DNA from: an uncultured Acetobacter sp.
GTDB lineage: Bacteria; Pseudomonadota; Alphaproteobacteria; Acetobacterales; Acetobacteraceae
Length of the DNA: 11,565 nt
Assembly (NCBI RefSeq): GCF_937875265.1
Contig: NZ_CALLXM010000045.1
Span: forward strand, 1-11,565
Direction of reading: 5' to 3'
Below, one piece after another: positions 6,521-11,565 of the stretch; within the stretch, counting starts at the first letter, position 1; every line of letters begins with the position of its first letter. Under the pieces are notes generated by a model. The model was not told the origin of the DNA, searched no databases, and saw only the letters and a list, made by a program, of their open reading frames with translations. Both the position numbers and the translations under genes were made by a program.

Positions 6521-6550
6521 AGCCTCTGAATGCGCTGCGATCAGAGGGCT
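6521..6550. repeat. Bulged inverted repeat next to a terminator
   Basis: AGCCTCTGA (6521-6529) can pair with TCAGAGGGCT (6541-6550) with one bulged base. The CTCTGA/TCAGAG core is also present in the terminator stem immediately to its right. It lies downstream of that terminator in transcription order and upstream of the OpuAC-like gene. Whether it forms in a real transcript is unknown. Confidence 0.35.
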
Positions 6551-6555
6551 GCCAA

Positions 6556-6588
6556 TAAAAAACACTCTGATGCGGACATCAGAGTGTT
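6556..6588 (-). terminator. Strong intrinsic terminator after the small unknown gene
   Basis: On the minus strand AACACTCTGATG pairs perfectly with CATCAGAGTGTT over 12 bp around a TCCG loop. The second arm runs into six T. It lies 57 bases after the stop at 6645 and ends that transcript, so the OpuAC-like operon to the left needs its own promoter. Confidence 0.9.
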
Positions 6589-6644
6589 ACGTAAAAATAC
6601 TGCATTTAAAGAGAATGCGTAATGAGGCGTGACCACACTTTATA

Positions 6645-7001
6645 TTATGCGGCCACAATTTTCTCCGGGCGGGGCAGAACCGGGCGCACCATGTGCAATG
6701 CATCAGCAAAGGATCTGTACTGCCCCAGCACGTTTTCGCGAATGGCGTCCATCACAACCCAGCTGCTTCCGCGGGAATAGATTTTATAGGCCGGGTCAGC
6801 TGTTTCACGCACCCAGATTAGAACGTAGCCTGAAGAAACCCCAGCCTGCCGCTGCTGGGCAGAAAAAATATCAGCATCGCAAACACCCATGGGCTGTCCT
6901 GCATTGACCCAACGGGAAAGATATTCCCGATGTGCGGACAAAATTTCCAGCTGGAACGGGATAACGTTGCTGACAGATGGGGCTTTATTCTTAAGCGGCA
7001 T
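6645..7001 (-). CDS. Small protein of unknown function
   Basis: I do not recognise a family. From the chosen ATG it has 118 residues, no signal peptide and no clear transmembrane segment. The first half (PFQLEILSAHREYLSRWVNA) looks helical. The second half reads as beta strands followed by a helix: GYVLIWVRE, AYKIYSRGSSWVVMDAI, then YRSFADALHMVRPVL. That suggests a small alpha/beta domain. The start is uncertain. ATG at 7001 has GGAAA about 6 bases upstream. ATGs at 7013 and 7019 and a TTG at 7049 are in frame but have weaker sites. The gene is separate from its neighbours: a possible terminator of the LpxR-like gene precedes it and a strong terminator follows it. This supports a real single-gene transcription unit. 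Confidence 0.65.
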   Translation of the reverse strand: MPLKNKAPSVSNVIPFQLEILSAHREYLSRWVNAGQPMGVCDADIFSAQQRQAGVSSGYVLIWVRETADPAYKIYSRGSSWVVMDAIRENVLGQYRSFADALHMVRPVLPRPEKIVAA

Positions 7002-7091
7002 CAGAATTTCCATTTCCATCGAACACCAGAGGCTCTCTTCTGTGTTCAAATGTAAAATGGCAGTTTCCTTAACGCCAATAGAAAACGTGGG

Positions 7092-7114
7092 TCTGCGCCT
7101 CAGAATGAGGCAGA
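7092..7114 (-). promoter_or_regulatory. Inverted repeat upstream of the small unknown gene
   Basis: GCCTCA-GAA-TGAGGC (7097-7111) is a perfect 6-bp dyad. Outer TCTG/CAGA can extend it with a two-base bulge. It lies 91 bases or more upstream of the chosen start, where a promoter or operator is expected. No convincing promoter boxes were found around it. Confidence 0.3.
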
Positions 7115-7168
7115 AACTTCATAAAGTTGCGCAAAAACCACAAATGGCGAATTATTGCATAAATTTAA

Positions 7169-7191
7169 TGCCTATTTACTAGGCAATTGCC
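7169..7191 (-). terminator. Possible weak terminator after the LpxR-like gene
   Basis: Just beyond the stop codon at 7209, TGCCTA-GTAAA-TAGGCA forms a 6-bp hairpin followed by TTAAATTT on the minus strand. The hairpin overlaps a perfect 10-bp palindrome GGCAATTGCC (7182-7191), so two folds compete. The tail is not a pure T-run, so efficiency is doubtful. An adjacent AT-rich imperfect dyad at 7157-7171 may instead belong to the next gene's promoter. Confidence 0.35.
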
Positions 7192-7208
7192 CGTGTTTGA
7201 CCATTTCA

Positions 7209-8270
7209 TTAGAACTTCGCTGACAACATGAGTGAGCCGTAATTAAAGAGGCCTGACTTCGCGCCATCAAACTGCTGAGTCTGCCACACCTGACTGTAGG
7301 ACACGCGCAGGCCATAGAACATCACAGCCAAGCCTGCGTGAATTTCCCCCACGTCCCATTTTTTGCGAACATGCAGGGAATTGCTACGCATGGTGTTGCC
7401 TTCAAGGGATGCGTCATACCCCACGGCTTCCCCGGTCACGCCACCAAAGAAGTACCAGGCGAAGGGGCGTGTCGCTTTATAAGCATCTGTGCCATCGGTT
7501 CCGGCCGCCTGAATGGTTGGCACACCAAAATCACTCCCGAGCCCCTGCCCGATGCGGATCATGTCGCCAATTTTGCCGTAAATCTGGTAATCGCCGATTG
7601 CGGCGGCGGCTGAGGGCAGCATGTCGAATTCAATCGGCCCCAGCTGCGCAATTGGCAGCCTCCATGTGCGGCCACCCTGAACCTGAAAAATAGGCTGATT
7701 TTGCAGCTGATGGCTCCAGCCCTGATTTTTGGTATCGCCAATAGCACCATGGAAACCGTTCTGGAGCTGACGTCCAAGGCCCGCTGGTCCCATGATGCCC
7801 ACCTGAATGCCAAGCACGCTGCGTGACGTGTCGGTATCATTAATCAGATTGATCGTGCCCAGCAGGAGGCTGGAATAAGGACGATCTCGTAGAAGGCTTG
7901 TCTGCTGCTGGCCGGGTGCCCACGGGCTGGGTGTCTGGGTATCACGAGGAGTAAAGATCAGCTGCTGGATTCCCATGCTGATGCGCTGCACTCCTTCCCC
8001 CCAGATTGCTTTGTTAATAGCGGCAATGGGAGTGGGTAGCGTATCGGTGCCGGATGTCCAGTTCAGGCGCAGGCCACTGGTATAATACTGATCAGACGTG
8101 CCTTTAAGGGTGGACACTGCATCGTTCTCACCCTGCAGAGTCCATGTGCCCTGTTTGTCCTGCAACGGAGTTGCATGGGCAACAGAACGGGAGGCAAGAG
8201 CGCTGCCTGCCAGCATAAGGGTTGCAGCAGCAATATACCTCACACGGGGCAATTTCATGACGGCGGACAT
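7209..8270 (-). CDS. LpxR-like outer-membrane lipid A deacylase (DUF2219 family)
   Basis: Family members are outer-membrane beta-barrels; Salmonella LpxR removes the 3'-acyloxyacyl group of lipid A. The protein has 353 residues. Residues 1-33 form a signal peptide (MKLPRVRYIAAATLMLAGSALA core) with likely cleavage after AHA. The mature start has the conserved END pair (Asn49, Asp50) and SDQYYTSGLRL (59-69). The catalytic region is FHGAIGDTKNQGWSHQLQN (173-191) with His174 as the likely active histidine, Gly184-Trp185 and Gln188. The chain ends in Phe (LSAKF), as outer-membrane barrels do. The start ATG at 8270 is set by AGAGGA 5 bases upstream; the frame continues to 8390 but that part has no signal peptide character. 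It is monocistronic. Its substrate in this organism is uncertain, because acetic-acid bacteria are reported to make atypical lipid A. Confidence 0.87.
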   Translation of the reverse strand: MSAVMKLPRVRYIAAATLMLAGSALASRSVAHATPLQDKQGTWTLQGENDAVSTLKGTSDQYYTSGLRLNWTSGTDTLPTPIAAINKAIWGEGVQRISMGIQQLIFTPRDTQTPSPWAPGQQQTSLLRDRPYSSLLLGTINLINDTDTSRSVLGIQVGIMGPAGLGRQLQNGFHGAIGDTKNQGWSHQLQNQPIFQVQGGRTWRLPIAQLGPIEFDMLPSAAAAIGDYQIYGKIGDMIRIGQGLGSDFGVPTIQAAGTDGTDAYKATRPFAWYFFGGVTGEAVGYDASLEGNTMRSNSLHVRKKWDVGEIHAGLAVMFYGLRVSYSQVWQTQQFDGAKSGLFNYGSLMLSAKF

Positions 8271-8275
8271 AGCTT

Positions 8276-8281
8276 TCCTCT
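8276..8281 (-). promoter_or_regulatory. Ribosome site fixing the LpxR-like start
   Basis: AGAGGA on the minus strand, 5 bases from the ATG at 8270. It excludes the 40-residue longer frame and places the signal peptide at the N-terminus. Confidence 0.7.
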
Positions 8282-8304
8282 CGTTCTGCCAATGCAGATG
8301 CAGT

Positions 8305-8333
8305 TTTATTTTCTTTAATTGATTACGCCGCAA
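8305..8333 (-). promoter_or_regulatory. Candidate promoter of the LpxR-like gene
   Basis: TTGCGG (-35) and AATAAA (-10) are separated by 17 bases on the minus strand, ending 34 bases before the start codon. Three and four positions match the sigma-70 consensus. The area is AT-rich and well placed, but the match is modest. Confidence 0.3.
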
Positions 8334-8437
8334 CAAGAAACCCTGATTTCTGGCAGTCCGGCCTGCGGGTATCTCCACAGCACATAGCATTTAATATTTA
8401 TATTCACAAAAATGTTATACGCAGGAAAAGAGATGAA

Positions 8438-8560
8438 ACCCAGCTTGATTTCATGCTTTTCTATAGCGGCACTACAGTCGGTATGGTAAGCCAATAGCTG
8501 GGTGTGGTTGCAGAGCAATCTGCCCATTTTTCAATATCTGGAGAAGCAAAAGTCTTCTCC
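8438..8560 (+). promoter_or_regulatory. Structured leader of the cold-shock gene
   Basis: The roughly 310-base divergent gap (8271-8580) holds no gene but has several dyads on the cold-shock gene side. ACCCAGCT (8438-8445) pairs with AGCTGGGT (8496-8503). GCAGA-GCAA-TCTGC (8510-8523) has a GNRA-type loop and is followed by CCATTTTT. GGAGAAG (8540-8546) pairs with CTTCTCC (8554-8560). CTGGAG (8538-8543) can alternatively pair with CTCCAG (8564-8569), which covers the start of the AGGA ribosome site. Long folded leaders are known for cspA-type mRNAs. The transcription start was not located. Confidence 0.45.
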
Positions 8561-8580
8561 ATGCTCCAGGATCAAGACCG

Positions 8581-9303
8581 TTGAGAAGTAACAGGACCGA
8601 CCGCAGCTCTCGTTCTCCGCGCCGCGGCGGATTTGACGATGATTTCATGTCAACTCCCTCCTATGGCGAACGCCCCGCTTTTGGTGGTGGTGATCGTGGC
8701 GGATACGCCGCTCCCCGTAGACCCGCTGGAGGTGGTGCTGGCGGCCCGCAGGTTATCGCATCCGGTCCGGAAATCGGAGCGACTGTCAAATGGTTCAATA
8801 GCGAAAAAGGCTTCGGCTTCGTTGAACTGTCTGACGGTTCTGGCGATGTTTTCCTGCATGCCAATGCTCTGTCTCAGGCTGGCCACGATGGCGTAAGCCC
8901 CGGTGCAACTCTGTCCGTTCGTATTGGTCAGGGTCCGAAGGGTCGTCAGGTCGCAGAAGTCATTTCCGTTGACGAAAGCACAGCTCAGCCGGAACGCCCT
9001 CGCGCTCCTGGTGGTTTTGGTGGTGCGCCGCGCCCTGCTGGTGGTGGTTTTGGTGGCGGTCGTGCTCCGCGCCCTGCCCCTGACCTGTCTTCTGCTGAAG
9101 AAGTGCGTGGTACCGTTAAATGGTACAATGCGACCAAGGGCTTTGGCTTCATCACGCCTGATGGCGGCGGCAAAGACATTTTCGTTCATGCCTCTGCTCT
9201 GGAACGCTCCGGTCTGGCAAGCCTCAACGAAGGTCAGGTTACGAATGTAAAGGTTGTTCAGGGTCAGAAAGGCCCGGAAGCCGCTGCAATCAACGAAGAC
9301 TGA
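8581..9303 (+). CDS. Two-domain cold-shock protein with Gly/Arg/Pro-rich linker
   Basis: An RNA- and single-stranded-DNA-binding protein of 240 residues with two cold-shock domains. Domain 1 is at about 66-131, with RNP1 KGFGFVEL (76-83) and RNP2 DVFLHA (89-94). Domain 2 is at about 175-237, with RNP1 KGFGFITP (186-193) and RNP2 DIFVHA (199-204). The N-terminus is basic and serine-rich (SSRSPRRGG), and the linker (about 138-169) repeats GGFGG and PRP units, likely disordered and RNA-interacting. The chosen start is TTG at 8581 with AGGA 9 bases upstream; ATG at 8647 would remove the basic tail and has no ribosome site. A 7-codon ATG frame (8561-8584) ends overlapping this start. It is the only plus-strand gene and ends in a strong terminator. 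It may act as an RNA chaperone in cold or growth transitions. Confidence 0.93.
   Translation: MRSNRTDRSSRSPRRGGFDDDFMSTPSYGERPAFGGGDRGGYAAPRRPAGGGAGGPQVIASGPEIGATVKWFNSEKGFGFVELSDGSGDVFLHANALSQAGHDGVSPGATLSVRIGQGPKGRQVAEVISVDESTAQPERPRAPGGFGGAPRPAGGGFGGGRAPRPAPDLSSAEEVRGTVKWYNATKGFGFITPDGGGKDIFVHASALERSGLASLNEGQVTNVKVVQGQKGPEAAAINED
9010..9078 (+). repeat. Imperfect direct repeat in the cold-shock protein linker
   Basis: Two copies start with GGTGGTTTTGGTGG (9010-9023 and 9043-9056) and end with CCGCGCCCTGC (9028-9038 and 9067-9077). The second copy carries a 6-base insertion. They encode GGFGGAPRPA and GGFGGGRAPRPA. Such repeats can expand or contract by slippage, changing linker length in frame. 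Confidence 0.8.
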
Positions 9304-9327
9304 GTTTTATACCTAATCGTATAAAAC
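9304..9327 (+). promoter_or_regulatory. AT-rich hairpin directly after the cold-shock stop codon
   Basis: GTTTTATAC-CTAATC-GTATAAAAC is a perfect 9-bp stem that begins at the base after TGA. Only 3 bases separate it from the terminator stem. In the mRNA it would be a second 3' hairpin, which may protect against exonucleases. Confidence 0.55.
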
Positions 9328-9330
9328 GAG

Positions 9331-9359
9331 AAAACCCCGCCTTGTGCGGGGTTTTTTTT
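9331..9359 (+). terminator. Strong intrinsic terminator of the cold-shock gene
   Basis: AAAACCCCGC-CTTGT-GCGGGGTTTT is a 10-bp GC-rich stem followed by a continuous T-run to 9359. It faces the smpB terminator, so the convergent transcripts are separated. Confidence 0.95.
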
Positions 9360-9383
9360 ATGCCTGCTGTTTAGTAAATTTCT

Positions 9384-9404
9384 AAAAAACCTCTCGGAAA
9401 GAGG
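9384..9404 (-). terminator. Intrinsic terminator of smpB
   Basis: On the minus strand CCTCT-TTCCG-AGAGG, 7 bases after the smpB stop, is followed by TTTTTT. It is a short but standard terminator ending the pheA-dapA-smpB transcript. Confidence 0.8.
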
Positions 9405-9411
9405 GCGGAAG

Positions 9412-9909
9412 TTAGTAGTCCCCGCCGCCTTTATTGCGGAGCAATCTGGCTTTATCTCTCTGCCAGTCGCGGTCTGCAATGGCGTGGCGTTTGTCCACGC
9501 TTCGTTTGCCCTCACCCAGCCCAAGTGTGACTTTTGCGCAACCACGAGCATTGAAGTGAATATCGAGCGGGACGAGCGTCGCCCCATCCCGCGCGATGGC
9601 ACCAAGATATTTTTCAATCTGTTTGCTATGCAGCAACAGCTTGCGGGGGGCGCGGGTATCAAAGCGTGACAGAACGCCACCCTGATATTCCGGAATGTAG
9701 CTGTTAAGTAGCCAGAGCTCCCCATTGCGTTCCGCCGCAAAGGCTTCGGCAATGGTTGCTCGGCCCAGACGCAGGCTTTTTACTTCGGCCCCTTTAAGGA
9801 CCAGGCCAGCTTCAATGGTTTCTGTGATGGTGTAGTTGAAGCGGGCTTTGCGGTTTTGTGCCGCAATACCATGAGAAATCATGGTCGGCTTTGCTGGTTT
9901 TTTTGCCAT
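9412..9909 (-). CDS. smpB: SsrA-binding protein (SmpB)
   Basis: Binds tmRNA and the stalled ribosome so that trans-translation can tag and release unfinished proteins. The 165-residue length is normal. Family signatures are NRKARFNYTITETIEAGLVL (19-38), GAEVKSLR (40-47), the NSYIPEYQ region (69-76), RKLLLHSKQIEKYLG (89-103) and the basic C-terminal tail GKRSVDKRHAIADRDWQRDK (133-152) that reaches into the mRNA channel. It starts only 3 bases after the dapA stop and has no clear ribosome site of its own, so translation is probably coupled to dapA. The tmRNA gene itself is not in this window. A terminator follows immediately. Confidence 0.98.
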   Translation of the reverse strand: MAKKPAKPTMISHGIAAQNRKARFNYTITETIEAGLVLKGAEVKSLRLGRATIAEAFAAERNGELWLLNSYIPEYQGGVLSRFDTRAPRKLLLHSKQIEKYLGAIARDGATLVPLDIHFNARGCAKVTLGLGEGKRSVDKRHAIADRDWQRDKARLLRNKGGGDY

Positions 9910-9912
9910 GGT

Positions 9913-10803
9913 TCAGTTTAACAGCCCAACATCAACCAGCGCCGCTTTTACAAGCTGGCGTGACTGCTCCGAGATTGGAGCCAGCGGCAGGCGGCAGGTT
10001 TCCCCTGCCAGCCCCAGAAGGCTGGCGGCATATTTGACCGGAGCCGGATTGCTTTCACAAAACAGCGCATCATGCAGCGGCAGGAGTTTGTCCTGCACAG
10101 CAATGGCTTCTGCTGTGCGGCCAGCTTGCCAGTCAGCCTGAACACGGGCGCACAGAGCGGGCGCAACATTGGATGTTACGCTGATGCAGCCATCGCCACC
10201 GGCAGCGAGGAAGGAAACAGCCGTGCCATCTTCGCCTGACACCTGATTAAAGGGCTTGCTCACGGCCCGACGGACCTGAAGGGGACGTAGCAGGTTGGCT
10301 GTTGCATCTTTCACGCCAATGATATTGGCATGATGGGCCAGACGAGCGGTTGTTTCCACACTGATCTCAATGACCGAGCGGCCCGGAATGTTATACAGCA
10401 TGACCGGAATGGAAATTGCGTCTGCCACTGCCATGAAGTGCCGATACAGACCTTCCTGCGTCGGCTTGTTATAATAAGGCGTTACCACCAGCACCGCAGA
10501 AGCACCGGCTTTTTCAGCATGCCGCGCCAGATCAACCGCTTCAGTCGTGCTGTTTGAGCCTGCACCAGCAATAACAGGAACGCGACCAGCAGAGACTTTT
10601 ATAGTGCGCTCAATAACGGCGTGATGCTCTTGATGCGACAGGGTTGGACTTTCTCCGGTTGTTCCCATGGCGCAGAGTGCTGACGTGCCTTCTTCAATCT
10701 GCCAGTTCACCAGATGTTCAAAGGACGTGAAGTCCAGGCTGCCATCCCGGTTCATAGGGGTAATCATAGCGGTAATGGAGCCAGTAAAGCGTGTGTCTGA
10801 CAT
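9913..10803 (-). CDS. dapA: 4-hydroxy-tetrahydrodipicolinate synthase (DapA)
   Basis: Condenses pyruvate with aspartate semialdehyde, the first committed step to diaminopimelate (for peptidoglycan) and lysine. It is a TIM barrel of 296 residues. Lys165 in GVKDAT is the Schiff-base lysine. Thr48 and Thr49 in GTTGESPTL, Tyr111 in TPYYNKPTQEG, Tyr137 in LYNIPGR and Arg142 match the E. coli catalytic set with a constant offset of four. This complete set makes DapA much more likely than other N-acetylneuraminate-lyase family members. It lies 10 bases after pheA and 3 before smpB. The ATG start gives the normal N-terminus (FTGSITAMITPM), but the ribosome site is weak, in line with read-through translation from pheA. 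Confidence 0.98.
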   Translation of the reverse strand: MSDTRFTGSITAMITPMNRDGSLDFTSFEHLVNWQIEEGTSALCAMGTTGESPTLSHQEHHAVIERTIKVSAGRVPVIAGAGSNSTTEAVDLARHAEKAGASAVLVVTPYYNKPTQEGLYRHFMAVADAISIPVMLYNIPGRSVIEISVETTARLAHHANIIGVKDATANLLRPLQVRRAVSKPFNQVSGEDGTAVSFLAAGGDGCISVTSNVAPALCARVQADWQAGRTAEAIAVQDKLLPLHDALFCESNPAPVKYAASLLGLAGETCRLPLAPISEQSRQLVKAALVDVGLLN

Positions 10804-10813
10804 GAGCTGTCGT

Positions 10814-11565
10814 CTATCCCGAAATGGCGTCTACAGGCCCTGAAGTCTGGTCTTCAGGGGGAGCGCCGGTCATGTGCCGCCGGAAAGGCGACTGCGTGTA
10901 TACGCCCAGAATTTCGGCGTTCTCGGCAAAAAATTCAAGTTCTGACAAAGCTTTGCTAAGCCTGTCTTCTTCCGGGTGGCCTTCTACATCCATCAGGAAG
11001 CGTGTTGCGGCAAAGCTGCCGCCTGTCATGTAGCTTTCCAGCCGGGTCATGTTCAGGCCGTTGGTGGCAAAGCCCCCCAAGACCTTATAAAGCGCGCCTG
11101 GAATGTTTTTGACGTTAAAAATCAGCGTCGTCATCACATGCGGGGTATTACAGGCCGGTGCTTCTGCTGTGCGGGATGCAATGTAGAAACGCGTGGTATT
11201 GTGCTTTGCATCTTCCACGTTTTTCAGGAGAATTTCCAGCCCATTCAGCTGGGCCGCCAGTTCGGACGCAACGGCGGCTTCTTCTTTTTTGCCCCATAAC
11301 GCGACCAGTTCAGCGGCACCCGCAGTATCAAACTCTGTAACCGGCGTCAGCCCACGGTCACGGAGCAGATTGCAGATCTGTCCCATGGCAACAGGATGCG
11401 TGTGCACGCGCTGGATATCTTCAAGTCTGGCTCCGGGCACGCCCAGTAGACAATGCTCGATCCGCTGAAAATGTTCGCCAACAATATGTAAGCCAGAGGC
11501 TGGCAGCAGCGTGTGAATATCAGGCACACGACCTGCCAGACTGTTTTCACAGGCCAGCATGGCCA
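10814..11565 (-). CDS. pheA: Prephenate dehydratase (PheA), 5' end outside the window
   Basis: Converts prephenate to phenylpyruvate in phenylalanine synthesis. At least 250 codons are visible; the N-terminal part continues past the right edge, so the ATG at 11560 is internal. The dehydratase domain shows ACENSLAGRVPDIHTLL near the edge, matching the family's ENS..G motif, and NTTRFYIAS, whose Thr-Arg-Phe is the conserved catalytic region. An ACT domain follows, with NIPGALYKVLGGFATNGLNM, TRLESY and SFAATRFLMDVEGHPEED, which normally binds phenylalanine for feedback inhibition. The LESY form in place of the enterobacterial ESRP is usual for alphaproteobacteria. No chorismate mutase domain is visible, so it appears to be a monofunctional enzyme. 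First visible gene of the pheA-dapA-smpB run. Confidence 0.95.
   Translation of the reverse strand, partial: AMLACENSLAGRVPDIHTLLPASGLHIVGEHFQRIEHCLLGVPGARLEDIQRVHTHPVAMGQICNLLRDRGLTPVTEFDTAGAAELVALWGKKEEAAVASELAAQLNGLEILLKNVEDAKHNTTRFYIASRTAEAPACNTPHVMTTLIFNVKNIPGALYKVLGGFATNGLNMTRLESYMTGGSFAATRFLMDVEGHPEEDRLSKALSELEFFAENAEILGVYTQSPFRRHMTGAPPEDQTSGPVDAISG

Noticed and set aside
8271..8390. 40-residue N-terminal extension of the LpxR-like protein
   Set aside because: It would bury the signal peptide inside the protein; the ATG at 8270 has a strong ribosome site.
8315..8527. Minus-strand open frame of 70 codons in the divergent gap
   Set aside because: No ribosome site, no recognisable motif, and it overlaps dyads better explained as the cold-shock leader.
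8650..9189. Minus-strand open frame of 179 codons, Thr/Arg-rich
   Set aside because: Produced by the repetitive Gly/Arg/Pro codons of the cold-shock gene read in reverse; no independent support.
10976..11040. Altered ESRP motif in the ACT domain of PheA
   Set aside because: The TRLESY variant is usual for alphaproteobacterial prephenate dehydratases, so it is not evidence of lost feedback control.

Overview
The window looks like ordinary chromosome from an alphaproteobacterium, most likely an acetic-acid bacterium (Acetobacteraceae). I base this on the moderately GC-rich coding sequence, the fabD-fabG-acpP-fabF-mltG order, the alphaproteobacterial type of the prephenate dehydratase ACT domain, and the pheA-dapA-smpB neighbourhood. 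Genus or species cannot be fixed from the sequence alone. Every gene except one is on the minus strand, so the biological reading order is right to left.

Reading right to left. (1) Positions 11565-9384: pheA (its 5' end lies outside the window), dapA and smpB form a tight run with gaps of 10 and 3 bases, closed by an intrinsic terminator. They cover the last steps toward phenylalanine, the entry into lysine/diaminopimelate synthesis, and ribosome rescue. (2) Positions 9359-8438: the only plus-strand gene encodes a two-domain cold-shock protein with a Gly/Arg/Pro-rich linker. It has a non-ATG start, a structured leader and a strong terminator that faces the smpB terminator. (3) Positions 8333-7169: an exported LpxR-type lipid A deacylase homologue. 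(4) Positions 7114-6556: a small protein of unknown function with a clear terminator.

(5) Positions 6451-3839: a three-gene operon. It encodes a glycine-betaine-binding (OpuAC-like) protein without a signal peptide, a SAM-dependent methyltransferase with a C-terminal extension, and a compact DUF218/YdcF protein. The genes are coupled by a perfect Shine-Dalgarno overlapping a stop codon and by an ATGA overlap. This is the least understood part of the window and the best candidate for an undescribed pathway, because all three families could be tied to methylated ligands or SAM.

(6) Positions 3802-1: a type II fatty-acid synthesis cluster, fabD-fabG-acpP-fabF, followed by the start of a probable mltG. 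FabD loads malonyl groups on ACP, FabF condenses, and FabG reduces. Several inverted repeats sit between these genes: in the fabD leader, in the acpP leader, a weak attenuator between acpP and fabF, and an 18-bp perfect palindrome before mltG.

I see no mobile elements, CRISPR arrays, tRNA or rRNA genes, or phage genes. No convincing sigma-70 promoter could be placed for most transcripts, only one weak candidate.
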